In this document: positions 38,553-54,418 of the stretch, one piece after another
How positions within the stretch are numbered: the first letter of the stretch is position 1
How the letters are laid out: each line of letters starts with the position of its first letter
Origin: Hyperoplus lanceolatus
Lineage: Eukaryota; Chordata; Actinopteri; Uranoscopiformes; Ammodytidae
Direction: 5' to 3'
DNA length: 64,000 bases
Assembly: GCA_026929865.2 (NCBI GenBank)
Contig: CM049413.1
Span: forward strand, 14,280,001 to 14,344,000
Translations under genes and position numbers: made by a program
Notes under the pieces: model-generated
What the model saw: only the letters and a program-made list of their open reading frames with translations
Database searches by the model: none
What the model was told of the DNA's origin: nothing

Positions 38553-38866
38553 GAGTGAATAGATATGTACCTTAAAATCACTTATTCTCTCTAGTGGTCT
38601 ATCTTGGTCACACACAATTCCCTTGAGGGAATGGTTCGGAGATGCTCCCTCTCCTTCAACTCCTTACTCCCATAATGAGACCATTTGTTCCCCCCTACAA
38701 CCAGCAGTCATGCAGCTCCGTGGTGACACCTGCCTTTGATCATGAGGCAGAGCCTGTTTTGGAAGTTATGGCCACATCTGTCACTCCGCCCCTGTCCGCT
38801 CTTTTCCATTCTCTGCATGTAAATATTTTATGATATGAATTGTTCAATTAAAAAATATATATATGT

Positions 38867-38872
38867 AATAAA
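38867..38872 (+). promoter_or_regulatory. pag1: distal polyadenylation signal AATAAA (pag1)
   Basis: A canonical hexamer is followed within 30 nt by a T-rich stretch (TTGTATCTTTTTTTATTATT), which resembles a downstream element. It is the last good signal before the znf704 promoter. Confidence 0.5.
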
Positions 38873-39489
38873 TTGATTCATTGTATCTTTTTTTATTATT
38901 ATTCACATGGGGGAGCTGTCACGTAGAGAGATTGCAAGCAGCCTATGATTTTCTATAAAAGCATTACGTTTGACATTAATAAGGCTATTTGTTACAGTGA
39001 TAACATTGGGTTGGTACATTCTCCCTGCCACACTGGGCGATAATCACGATGGATGTGGTAATCTTGATTTATCGTCGTAGTGTGAACTTTTAATGAAGAG
39101 GGACATCGTTTATCAGATATTTTCTGCTTTATAAAATGGCGCCCACTTCTGTCACTTAGTGAGATCACACTTTAGGTTTCTTATTTCGGACCGAATGTAG
39201 GCCTATACATTAGTGGCTTTTCAGAGAGTGTCCCGGCACGGCTTGTACTTATCATTGGTATAATATATTGGCTATTTTTATTATTTGCACATGAGGCATG
39301 TTTGTTTAAATGATGTGATAGAGCAGAGAGGCATGATGTGCAGGATTGATGTTGACATCAGTTCACCATATAGTGCCTTTAGTAGAAATAAGTATCATTA
39401 TTATTATTAAGTGATAAAACCCCCATGAAAATAAACAACCTGTTGTGTACACAGGCACGCACACACACACATGCACGGACGCGCACCCG

Positions 39490-39523
39490 CACCCCCCCCC
39501 CCCCCCACACACACACACACATA
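39490..39523. repeat. C run and (CA)n
   Basis: ACCCGCA, then 14-15 C, then CA units. Confidence 0.85.
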
Positions 39524-39631
39524 CATACTAGTGCAGTCCATTTATTTCATTTTAAAACCAGACCACAGTAATTTAGAAGTCCCATGGCACCTGGAAAGTA
39601 GGCTACACACTTAGATAACTAGGTCATAGCA

Positions 39632-39998
39632 CTGAAGGTGGAGTCAAAATCACTTTTTGTCAAAATCAGTGAATATCTTCAAGATCCGCTACCTGACTGT
39701 TGTGCGTGCATGCTGAAAAAAATCTGCTGTTATAACACAGCCTATAGGCTCGGTTAACATGCATGTTGATAGATGGTGGACCCCTTTTGTTTAGCCTACA
39801 CAGCTTTGTAAACTGGTTTAGCCTACCAGTTTACAGAGCCTAAGCTGTGTAGGCCTGTTAACACTGGATTTATTTTCAGCACACACACAGTAGGCTACAG
39901 ACAGGTAGCCTTGTGGATTGTGAGGCTATATTCATTGATTTTGACAAAAAGTGATTTTGACAACAAGCATTCTCCAGAATCACTGACCCCACCTTTAA
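39632..39998. mobile_element. fold-back MITE (AAGGTGGGGTCAGTGATTC family)
   Basis: The right end (39938-39998) reads, in complement, AAGGTGGGGTCAGTGATTCT and on to AAAATCACTTTTTGTCAAAA. The left end (39632-39675) matches the same consensus but lacks about 28 bases after GAGTC. The centre (39793-39862) is a large hairpin, CCTACACAGCTT...AGCTGTGTAGG, with an inner hairpin TGTAAACTGG...CCAGTTTACA. No coding sequence. A second copy begins at about 63953. Confidence 0.7.
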
Positions 39999-40129
39999 GC
40001 CTGTGTGTCTGGTCCAAGTTTTCCTAAACCTTTGCCTATATTAGCCTTTTTCTCCTTTCTTTCCCTCTGCCATAGCATATCCCCCTCCCTTATTGTTTCC
40101 TCTCCATCCTTGCGTCATTGTTTTGAATG

Positions 40130-40913
40130 GAGCATCCTCCTCCCTGCCCGGCTTGCGTTACCTTCTGTCGGAGGAGAACGGGGGAGCGGTGGGGGCTTGT
40201 GGAGGCGTGTGATGCACCGACCAATAGCAGCCCGCGTTGGCCGGCGGACCGCACATGTTTACAGGCAGCATTCCGCCGGTAGAAGCTCTGCTCGGAGGGA
40301 GACGCTCGCGGACTGGAGTTAACAGTAACCGGATCGGGAGTCACCTACCGGCTGCGTTTACAACGGATTTTTGGCGTCTGCGGAGCGGTGGCAACACGTA
40401 GTGTCCGAGCAGAGGGAAATTATTCGACGTTTTTTCCGCCGTTCTTCGAAGTCCGGTTTGTTTCTTCACGTATAAGTCGCCATTTTGCCAAATCGTGTAC
40501 AAATGTAATTCGCGTTCCTGAAAGAGGCGGCTTGTCCGTGTTTTCTCGCCGCCCCTTTCAGCTCGCAGGGAGCACTGGCGAAAACAAACAGGTCGAACCG
40601 AGGAAGATTGGTAGCCGGTTAGATGTGGAGGCTGTTTAGCGGCGAATGAATCGTCCTTACGTTTGCAGGGTTTTATCAGTTGCTTATTCAAAGTTATCGT
40701 CGGTGCTTTTGAGTACGGTGCATTCAGGACGCTGTTCGGAGTGTTTCGTCCTCCCGAGTATGTTGCCGCTTTCTAACATTTTATCAGGGCTGTTGGAAGA
40801 GCGCGTAGTCTACCCGCTGCAGTTTTGTGTTTTTCTCGACGTTGTTTTCCCAGTAATAATTCGACGTTTAGTGGTTTAAATTCACCGGTCCCGCCAGCGA
40901 GACACTCCTAGAC
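40130..40913 (+). promoter_or_regulatory. znf704: znf704 promoter region and 5' untranslated region
   Basis: GC content and CpG frequency rise sharply here against an AT-rich background and stay high to about 41220, as in a CpG-island promoter. A CCAAT box (GACCAATAG) is at 40219-40227. No TATA box is obvious. The transcription start is probably between the CCAAT box and about 40300. The inferred leader contains upstream open frames at 40623 and 40646. Exact boundaries are not visible. Confidence 0.6.
40646..40879 (+). other. upstream ORF in znf704 leader (77 codons)
   Basis: An ATG at 40646 opens a 77-codon frame ending 34 nt before the main ATG. A shorter frame (ATG at 40623, 8 codons) ends in TGA that overlaps this ATG (ATGA). 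The context of the 40646 ATG is weak (C at -3). No protein family is recognised. It matters only if transcription starts upstream of it, as the CpG profile suggests. Confidence 0.3.
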
Positions 40914-41168
40914 ATGCATACGAGGCGTTTGGTGAAGCGGTCGATCCTCGGCAGCCGCGTTTATGCGCCCAGTCCGACGGGGGACGGAGCCCCGGTTACA
41001 GGGGTGGTCCAGGCTGTCAACAGAGACGTGTCGTCGGCCGCGGGAGCCCGGCGCAGCGTCTATACCGTGCTCATGCAAGACGGCAGCCTCAAGGAGTTCT
41101 CCGAGGAGGAGATAGCCGCCGGATTCAACCACACCGCAGCCAAGGGACCGCTCAAGTCCAGTCTGAAG
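40914..41168 (+). CDS. znf704: znf704 first coding exon: N-terminal conserved region
   Basis: The ATG at 40914 (G at -3) opens 85 codons. The protein begins MHTRRLVKRSILGSRVYAPS; the family signature at the N-terminus is RRL-KR-LGSR/LGAR (ZNF704, ZNF395). It continues with GVVQAVNRDV and YTVLMQDGSLKEFSEEEI, which looks like a small barrel-type domain. Family members are nuclear C2H2 zinc-finger transcription factors. The donor is either AAG|GTGTGT (end 41168) or the stronger GTGAGT six bases on (end 41174, adding two codons in frame). The gene follows pag1 in the same orientation, as in human, which supports orthology. Confidence 0.85.
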
Positions 41169-42696
41169 GTGTGTGTGAGTACTTGTGCCGGGGTAACCGG
41201 CAGGCAGGCAGCAGCGCCGCTTCACTGTTATTGTTGTGCGGTGTTTTGCAGCGTTTATCTGCTTCCTCCACTGTCACCAACGCTGCAGCCGCCGCAACTG
41301 TTAACACATTTAAACAGATTGGGGGGAAACCAGCATTAATAACACCATCCATAATGCACATTTTAACCGAGTATTGCATCAAATAACGGACTGTCTTTGC
41401 ATTTTGATGACATGAGATGCATGGGACAAAGGGCTAGATAGGGCCTGCGCAATGTTGATATGGGGTTGTGGGCGGGTGAAGCCGAGCCAAACAAACACGC
41501 TCTGACTGCAGCGTTTTGGACTAATGTAAAGAGCCGGTCCAAATTTTATTTATTTTTTGCAAATAGAGGTTTATGATTTGTATATCACATATGTTGCAGG
41601 TAAATGGTGTGCATCCTGCACGTAATTGCACATTTGTACTCAAAGAACGTGTTGTACTTTTGGACATTTCCATTGGAAAGAGGATGCAGCTTGGCGCCCA
41701 GTTGAATGTCATATGGCTTCATGTGAACTCGTTCTGCACAACAAGGCTGTTATTGTCTTACAACGGTCCAAAATAGAAAGCGTGGCATTAGAGGCAGAAA
41801 ATGAACTTTTCGATAATGTCCAAATTTGTTGTCGTGATATGGGCCTAATTAACAGTAATCGAACAATTGCCTACATCATCCATGATATCCAACTTGTATA
41901 CTTTGGTGTCACATTGCCTCAGATAAAGGTTGTCTCAGAAAAGCAGCATTGCCTCAGAAAAGCAAATCCAGCTATGGATGTAAACACTGTTTATGTGTGT
42001 GGTGTGTGTGTGTGTGTGTGTTCTGTATTTTTTTATAGTGAGGGAGTGACATGAGTGGAATGCATGTGACCGAATGATTGCTTGGTTTTTTGATTTATTT
42101 TAATTTGGTGTGGTTTAGTGCCTCTTTGCTTTCATGTGTGTTACTGATGAAGTAACTTCCAGGCTGTAATCGTTAAGTTTGTGTTAGTTACCACACACAC
42201 GCTGGACTGCTCACATCTCCTTTATGTATGAATGTCAGATACAGGGAGGGCGTGCAGATTCAGCTGAAACACTCTGAAATACTTGTAAATGCCAAATGAA
42301 GACGTACACTATTCATTAAGAACTTTACACAGTGATGTCAAACCTTTACTGAGACCAATGCATGGGCGATTGCAAAGGTTTTAGAGGGTGGGAAATGCAA
42401 TGTTAACTTGGGTTCTCTTGTTTTTGCTCATTGCATATTTTGCTGCACTCACAGAAGCTGTTGCACAATACCGTTACAGTCACAGGCTGTAGTGGTGCAG
42501 CTGGGGCTGAGAGCTTAGTCCTGTGAGCACAATGGTCAAGTTTCTTTCAGCGCTCTATTCCACTGAGATCGAAAACAAGCCATAAAATGAGGAGGAGGGG
42601 TCTGTTCTGTTCTGTGTGTGTGTGTGTGGATTCCCATGTGCATCTGTGTGTTGCTGTTTTTGTGTGCCTAGGTCTGTAATAAAGCATGGACATGCT

Positions 42697-42702
<6 letters not shown>

Positions 42703-42755
<53 letters not shown>
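42703..42755. repeat. (GT)n microsatellite
   Basis: About 26 GT units in znf704 intron 1. Confidence 0.95.
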
Positions 42756-42759
<4 letters not shown>

Positions 42760-44218
42760 ACGTTTAATGAGTTAGAGCTGGCTACTTAAAACATTTTAGA
42801 GTGGGGGTTGTTTGTAAGGGCATGCCGCCCCCTTTGAGCAGCAGCTGTACAGTCAACAAAGCGGGCACCCCCAGGTTGGCAAAGGGTGGCATGCACCAAA
42901 GAATCTGGATGCTTGGCACTTTGCCCAGAATGGCAAACGAGAACCCATGTTCTGAAGGGGGGTAGTAGTAGTAGTAGGGGGTAGGATAGCACTTGTTGAC
43001 TCATTGGTTTGTGCATGTGTGTGTTGTTGTGTGAGCAATGTTGCACAGATCTCTTGCTGCTCCCAAAGAGGCGTTACTTGTTTTTTGTTTTGCCAGGACA
43101 TTATTGTTTGTGTTGATGGTATACGTCGACGTGGGAGTGAATGAAGCCAGCTTGTTGACAGCAGCTGAGTGACTCTTTGTTCTGAAGCGCTGAGTCCAGA
43201 CTGGGCCCCTGATTGGTTGACTGAGCAGCGTCAGCATGAAGCACAGTGACCACAGGGTCAAGTCTGCTGCTACTGCTGCTGGTGATATTATGTGTTAGGG
43301 TAAAGGAGATGTATGTGTTAATGTATGTGGTGGAGTTCTTACATACAAACATGTCCATCTGTGCAGTGGAAAGAGACCAGGTTAAAGATGAATTAAAGAA
43401 AAATGTTGTTGTGATTTTTCTGAGTAGTGTTGCATATGTTAATTGTGATCTAATTTCCCGTAAAGTACCCACCTGTAGTAGCACCTGGCCTGTTTTGAAC
43501 AAGTCGTTGTGCCAAGCATTGATCACAGGCAAATTTTGTTTTAACACCAACAATCAGATGAAAAAATCTATTTATTTATTTATTTGTATGTCAAATTTAA
43601 ACTAACTACTTTATAAAGAAATGTATCTACACCAATGTAGCTCGTATTTAGAGAGATCTAACATTACTACATTACTAATGTCTACAGTACATTAGCTTTG
43701 TGAAGTTTGGGCAACTAATGGAATAGATGTTAGTTACTGATTAGCTACAACTGCAACTGTTATGTAAGTTTAGGTTAAAATTGCAGCTCTTGTGATTTAA
43801 AAATGTAACTTGATTACATTATAAAAAATAACTGTTCTCAGCCCGACACTAAATTATATGTTCTGTTAAAAAATCTATTGGGGCAGTGCAGTGTGAGACC
43901 CTCGATTAATCATTAACATTCTTGATCCAGATCATAGTCACCACCACTAGATGTGACGCCGATACAAATACTTCCGAGCAACAAAGAACCACTGTGCTAA
44001 AAGACACTGCTGTATGGGATTTGATTTATGGTCTGTGTCTGCTTACTTTATTGTGACCTTTGACCCATAAAGGTCGAGGAATCTCTACGCTTGACAAACT
44101 GCTGAAATGCAAGAGCGGTTATGAGTTTCTCTGCGAGTGTTTGTGAGTGGAAGAGAGAAGGAATACGAGGTAACGAGAGGGGGTGGGAGGGCTGTGAGGG
44201 GCACTTAGGTTTTTTTTC

Positions 44219-44220
<2 letters not shown>

Positions 44221-44285
<65 letters not shown>
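44221..44285. repeat. (CA)n microsatellite
   Basis: About 32 CA units in znf704 intron 1. Confidence 0.95.
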
Positions 44286-44286
<1 letters not shown>

Positions 44287-45055
44287 AGCATTTACACATG
44301 CAACTCAAATTTCACAACCGATTTGGCATGCTTCACTATTTCCTGGCTCCGTATTATGCCATCATTCATAAGCCTGGCGAAAATAAGAAATTGCTGTTGG
44401 TTTTATCCAAGTACACAGTACACAACACCTAATCTTCCCCGAGCCAGTGTGTAATCCATCGTGTTGTTTTACTCAAGTCTGTGTTTTGCACACCGCTGAC
44501 TGTTGGTGTGACCATGCCTCTTTCATGAGCGCTACTGGATACTCATTTATCATGTTTTTTTTACCTCATTAATTTAAGTACATTTTTCTTTTAGCACTTG
44601 TGTGTGTGTGTGAGTGATAGGGTGGCATTGTGCCTATTCCACAGTCAAGCCTAATAATCGTGTTACAGTGCTTTGAGATAACTATCTAAATCACACACAC
44701 ATGCACATTGCACACACAATACAATTCACATACACAAACACACTGGCCTGAATGTCATGTGTGTTTTTCTCAGTGTGTGTGTGTGTGTGTGCGCTTTTTT
44801 CCCAAAGGTTGTGCTGGGAGAAATGCTTTTCTTTTGTGATTGTGTCAGTGAGTAGTTTCTAGTTTGTTATTGTGAAATTTGTTTGTGTGTTGTTTATTTG
44901 TGTGTTTGGTTTTCACGGCAGCAGAGCGGTCTGTGTGTGTACTTTGTGGACAGAACACTCTAAGACACTGACAGGTTCTGCTTCCCCCACTACTTGTATG
45001 CAACTTGACCTTAAACCAACAATACGTCTTCACTAATAGCTTAGGATATATAATT

Positions 45056-45056
<1 letters not shown>

Positions 45057-45101
<45 letters not shown>
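45057..45101. repeat. (CA)n microsatellite
   Basis: About 22 CA units in znf704 intron 1. Confidence 0.95.
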
Positions 45102-45103
<2 letters not shown>

Positions 45104-45411
45104 CAACTCACCTGCTGTACTTCCTTTTGACTTAGTGTCATCAAGTTGAGCTTAAACACCCCACAGATCTTTCTTTCATCCAAAAATAAGAATTCTATTG
45201 AGAAGTCTGATTTTTCTTTTCAGGTTATCAATACATTTTATAAAAAAAGAGAATTATAGGATTATGTATTGTGCTTTTTAAATTAATGTTTCTGTTCATA
45301 CATATTAAGTGTTTTTCATTAAAATACATTGTGTGTGTGTGTGTGTGTGTGTGTATACTCCAGGTCTAACATTTTTTAAGTGCCTTTCCTTCTGCTTGCA
45401 AAAGTTTTTTT

Positions 45412-45665
45412 TAAAAGGTGCACTGAGTAACTTTCAGTTTGTGTTAATTCTTGCACCCACTTTAGACAAAAGCGATAGTGTTTTTACTATGCCAGCTGTA
45501 GTTCCTGGGTGAGCGTACCCATGACAAATGCATTAAGAAAAACTATATAAAAATAGCGTTCTTTGCACTGATGGTCTCGTTTGCTGTTACATGTGATTTA
45601 TGATCATCAGAGGAAAAATTAGACTGTTTCAGAAATATTTCAAAGTTCCTCGTCGCACCTTTAAG
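45412..45665. mobile_element. MITE (TTAAAGGTGCGACGAGGAAC family)
   Basis: The left end AAAAGGTGCACTGAGTAACTT and the right end AAGTTCCTCGTCGCACCTTTAA are imperfect inverted repeats around 250 bp of AT-rich sequence. The right end matches a terminus common in fish MITEs. Confidence 0.55.
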
Positions 45666-46044
45666 TTCAGGGTTCATTGACTGAGCTTGCCGTCTTCTTA
45701 TGCCTTGCCTTTGTTGGCGCAACACTTAAGTCACAAAGTGCATAGTTTGGTGTTTGGTCTAAACTTAACACTGTTTTTGTAGGCACATGAGAAGGCAGTT
45801 TTAGTAGAATTGTCCACAGTATCTTGCGGTTTCCGGTTTAAGAACCTTATATCTCCAAAAATGTCTACAAGAGCATAGAATAACAGCCTTATTTCATAAC
45901 TGACCACTGGGCATTTTTGAGTTTGTCCACTCTGCTTTAAAAAGCTTTTCATTGTAGTTTTTATTTTTTAGTTAAAGAGACTGGTAACAATAGTAGACCC
46001 ATGTACCTCGTCATTTGACATATAAACATGAAAGTCTTTCAAAG

Positions 46045-47280
46045 CAGGGCTCAATAATAAGGATTTCCCGACGTCCCGGGCCAAGTAAAATGCCATGTCG
46101 GGCCAGTAACTATGACAACTGGCATGCCCGACTGGGCAACAGGGAGGTTCCGCTGAAATTCTTGAATAATAAAAAAAAAAATCATATTTCTTATTTTTTT
46201 TTAAATTGCCAAATACACGTAATCATCAATGGTCTAGTTTCATATTTAACTGGTGCTAATTACTACATTAACGCTAATTTTTGTGCGCGTAGTGTCTGCT
46301 ACGTTGCATCTCTCCTCTCCGTTTTGTGAAGGGGGGGCGGGGCTCCACTGCCGATACACACACACACACACACACGCAGACTCGGCACAACAGCGGTGAG
46401 CACACACACCCAGAGAGGTAGAGAAGAGAACTACACGCAGTAGGTTGATGTGATAGAAAGTCCAAAAGCCAACGAGTACATTATAAATGGAGTGAAGTCG
46501 ACCCCGACCGTCTGAAAAGCAGCGAAAATATCCGCGTTTTTTAAATGCATTATGCACCCAACGTGAATCTATTAGTAGAGAGGATGCTAACGTTAGCTCT
46601 GCTGCTAGTAGCCTACTACCAGTTAATGTACAGTTCAACACAAACATCAGCAACAGTTATCAGAGGAGCATCTTTACAGCCTGCATAGATCTCAATAAAT
46701 GGCACAGAGGTGTCTGACTTCACATACCATGAGGCAGTGGAAGCTTAAAAGTAAGCTACTGGAAAAGTGTTCAAAACAGCCTGGCCTGAGCCAAATTTTG
46801 AGATTTTGAATCAAATCACTCATACACACATTAAAATAATTATCCTATAGTGAAAAAAACAACAACTTTAAAACAGATTGTTGTAGGCCTAAACAAATGT
46901 TTGCAGAAAGAAGTTTTAAAGAATTGCTGTTGTAAAAGGAATAAGGTAAAACAAATAAAAATAAGTGCTGTTAGAGTTCTTTACATGATTTGTCTCGTTT
47001 GCAGTTATTGTCGGTTTAGAAACAAAAAAATTACAAATGTTCCAACTCAAATAATATTTGAATAATAGCCTCCACTTTCAGTATGACCCTTAACTCATCT
47101 ATAATACTGTCCATGATTTGTTTATACATTGTCAATAAAGAGCAAATATAACAATTATTTCAACACGACTAATAGAAAAAAAATTGTATAGGGGCCAGTA
47201 AAAATTGACTTCGGGCAAGTAGAATTCAGATTCACTTGCCCGACTGGGAAAGTGAAAAAAAAACTTAGCGTTGAGCCCTG
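46045..47280. mobile_element. hAT-like non-autonomous element, 1236 bp
   Basis: Terminal repeats CAGGGCTCAA (left, 46045) and TTGAGCCCTG (right, ending 47280). CTTTCAAA is found at 46036-46043 and 47281-47288, an 8-bp target duplication as in hAT elements, with one extra G on the left. Each end also carries a GGCCAGTA/TTGCCCGACTGGG-type segment. No transposase frame survives; open frames inside are short. Confidence 0.7.
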
Positions 47281-47853
47281 CTTTCAAATTTGAGTTTTGA
47301 GTTTTCGTCAGCCAGATTGAAAGCCCAGACCCAAACCAAAATGATATTCATTTTCTTCCTACATAATTGTTTCCATGCAATTTTTAAATAGGCACTATCG
47401 GCATGTCACATCCAAGTCCACCCTGGGGGTAATCACACTGGGTTTTGATAGAGGAGGCTTGTCTCTTGCTTCACACAACTTTGCTATGGCTAGATTTCAG
47501 GGAAAGCATCAAAGTTTAATCATATATGGCCGCCTTTCCTTGACTATATCACAGTACTGGAGGGACCTACTTGACATATCTACCTTTTTATTTTCAGTTT
47601 GACATTTGCCACAGAAACCTGTATAGTAGAGTACGCCATGTTTGTTGTTTATTTCATTTTATTTTATCTTTTATTTTTGTGTTCTTTTTTTCAGTTTTTT
47701 TGTTCATAAAAAGAAATCTCCAAATAAAGTATTTAAAAAAAAAAATTCTTATGTCTTCTTCCTATACCAGCACAGTTACTTCTTTACTTCCTTGCATACA
47801 TAGTTCTCTCATCGAGCAACATTGACTCAATCTTCTTTTGCATCCCTCTCCAG

Positions 47854-48168
<315 letters not shown>

Positions 48169-48594
48169 TGTGTGTGCTTGTGTGTGTGCGTGTGCGCGCG
48201 CGCACGCGCGCGTTTGAGAGTCTGAGTCCTGGAGGGAGTTGGGCTTGGGTTCATACATGCAAAGTTCACCGAAGGTTTATGACACGGATATGTCATCTCA
48301 TATTAGGACAAAGATATGAAAAAATAAAGAACATAGTAAACTGCATCAGTTTACCCTCTTGCATGTCCTTCCTGCTTTTTCCACAAAGACAGTATGGAGG
48401 ACTAAGACAGTTGGACTTAAAGTAGCCAAGATCCATAAAAAGAAATATGCTTGTTATTTGTGTGGGAGAACAAACGGCTATTGTTCCCATGTCTCATTGA
48501 ATGTGGGGGTACGTAAGCCATCTGATCCTGCAGAATGTAGCACAGATCCCCACACAACTGAAAACCTGATTATGTGATGATGCATGAGCTGTTT

Positions 48595-52662
<4,068 letters not shown>

Positions 52663-52765
52663 CCGTATGGCAGGGGTGGCCAACCAGTCAGAGACAAAGA
52701 GCCACATTTTTTACTGTGTTACTGCAAAGAGCCACATCGTACACACGGGTACACACGGGTACACA

Positions 52766-53635
52766 CAGTGGCGATTCCAGGAAATCTTGACTGGGGTGGC
52801 CAAGGTGATATGCTGTACAACCAATTCTAAGATGATTTATAATCCCAAATGCCCAAATCATGTTAGTATCCATTGTAATGTTTGTCAGAAAACAAAACCC
52901 CTGAAGGGGGGTCTGGGGGCATCCCCCCCCAGAAGATTTTTTTTGTGTTTTTAACATGTAATCTAAGCATTCTGGTGCATTCTCGCGAAGATAATAAAGG
53001 AAAAAGTCAATATTTATTTCAGCTCAGATGAATAGTAAAATTAGCAAGACAACATAACTTGCTAGCAGCCAGATGCCTAACAACTGGACAGAGGGACGGA
53101 TGACCACTAGCTTTTGACCAAATATCTTGCAAAAAAAATAAACCTTTATTTATGAAGGTCTGCCCTTGCTAAGAACATGTTACACTCGCTAACTACAAAC
53201 TTTAATTTTTTTATTCAGATTTCAAAAATCTGCTGGGACACGTGCCTATACACATGCATGGGTGGCACGCATGTCACAAGCACACTTATGCTGTTTTCAA
53301 GACCTTTGCTTACCAGAGACCAGTTCTAGTGGCCACAGTCCTACCATTAATTTAGTAATTGAAAATTGCAAACTGATCTCATATCAGTGGATTGGAGTGT
53401 TTGTGTGATGAACTTGGCAACTACCTATCAAAAAAAGTTAAGAAAGAAAAAAAAATACATATCATCTCTGAACTAGGCTACATATCAGGAAAACAATTTA
53501 ATTAAAAAAATAAAATTAAAATTAAAAATAACATTTGAACTGGGGGGGGGGCACTGGGGTGGCCAGTAAGATTTCAGGGAGGGGGGCGTTTTTATTTTCG
53601 CGGGGAGCTTGCACATGCATGCACAAGCATTATTT

Positions 53636-53685
<50 letters not shown>

Positions 53686-53740
53686 GGGCCCCACACTAGG
53701 ACTTGAAACGGGCCCCCATATCGTTAAGGCCGCCCCTGTG
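52766..53740. mobile_element. possible second hAT-like element nested inside the first
   Basis: CAGTGGCG (left) and CGCCCCTG (right, about 53728-53738) form a short imperfect inverted repeat and the sequence GGGGTGGCCAGTAAGATTTC near the right recalls ACTGGGGTGGCCAAGGTG near the left. It holds a 42-base A run (53641-53682). No target duplication is seen, so this is tentative. Confidence 0.3.
53641..53682. repeat. 42-base A run
   Basis: An uninterrupted A run followed by GGGGGGCCCC; it may be the tail of a retrocopy or an assembly-sensitive homopolymer. Confidence 0.9.
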
Positions 53741-54418
53741 ATAATGACAGGACTGGACTAAAGACGATAGGGCAGTCATTTTCAACAATGAACATTGTGT
53801 GCACTGCCTCACACACAAACTCTCAGTTCAACCAAGTCCACAAACAAAAATATAACAATTTAAAATAGCGTTTTTCTCTTACTATGCATGTTGCTTTGTG
53901 GGACTTACTTTTAGCATGGAGAGAGCTGAAGTGGCGCTGAAGATTTGAAGCCTTGAAATGCGCAAATGACACCTGGCATATAAGGCAGAATGGCTTGGCA
54001 TAACGTTCAACAATAAATATGAGCTCTCCCACTCTGTTTCGAGCGAACTTGACACAAATAGTTTACTCACGGAAAACCTCCCTCCAAGCTGAGCGGGCAG
54101 TTTTATGTTGCGTCCGCACCAAACGTTTGCGAACGTTATGTTGCGTCCTCAATTAAACATTTGCGAACAGGCATACACATAGGGCCTACACATTAATAAA
54201 ATAAAAAATGAAATAATAGACAACATGTAAAACGAACGTAAGAGCCGCATGAAACGTTTGCGAACATGCACACACATAGGCCCACACAAAAAAAAAAGTA
54301 TAAAAAAAAAAAAAAAATTATAATCACATAATTTGATATGAACTGAAGAGCCGCACGAAGCTGGGCAAAGAGCCGCATGCGGCTCGCGAGCCGCGGGTTG
54401 GCCACCCCTGCCGTATGG

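Larger units (their letters stand above)
35951..38890 (+). other. pag1: pag1 3' untranslated region
   Basis: AT-rich, no open frame of interest, no splice signals needed. Candidate polyadenylation signals are AATAAA at 36333-36338 and AATAAA at 38867-38872, the second just after an AT-rich stretch and the last one before the next promoter. A long 3'UTR is typical of PAG1. The region contains a CA array (38456-38550). The exact end is inferred. Confidence 0.6.
38891..40129. other. pag1-znf704 intergenic gap
   Basis: Only about 1.2-1.4 kb separates the inferred pag1 end from the znf704 promoter. It holds a C run with CA array (39490-39523) and a fold-back MITE. Confidence 0.55.
41169..47853 (+). 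other. znf704: znf704 intron 1
   Basis: No conserved coding sequence is seen. It contains microsatellites (42703, 44221, 45057), a small inverted-repeat element (45412-45665) and a hAT-like element (46045-47280). The last 570 bases are unique AT-rich sequence with a usable pyrimidine tract before the acceptor. Confidence 0.7.
52671..54410. mobile_element. hAT-like element, 1740 bp, with perfect 8-bp target duplication
   Basis: Terminal repeats CAGGGGTGGCCAACC (52671) and GGTTGGCCACCCCTG (ending 54410) are perfect over 15 bp. CCGTATGG flanks both sides (52663-52670 and 54411-54418), a textbook hAT 8-bp duplication. AAGAGCCACAT/AAGAGCCGCATG modules repeat near both ends. Inside, ACAGTGGCGATTCC near 52766 and GGCCGCCCCTGTG near 53727 may be the ends of another nested element. 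No intact transposase. Confidence 0.85.

Noticed and set aside
41626..42054. 142-codon open frame in znf704 intron 1
   Set aside because: It runs into a GT array and has no domain; no sign of splicing to the flanking exons in phase.
46246..46653. 135-codon open frame on the minus strand
   Set aside because: It lies wholly within the hAT-like element and includes a CA array translation; no transposase motif seen.
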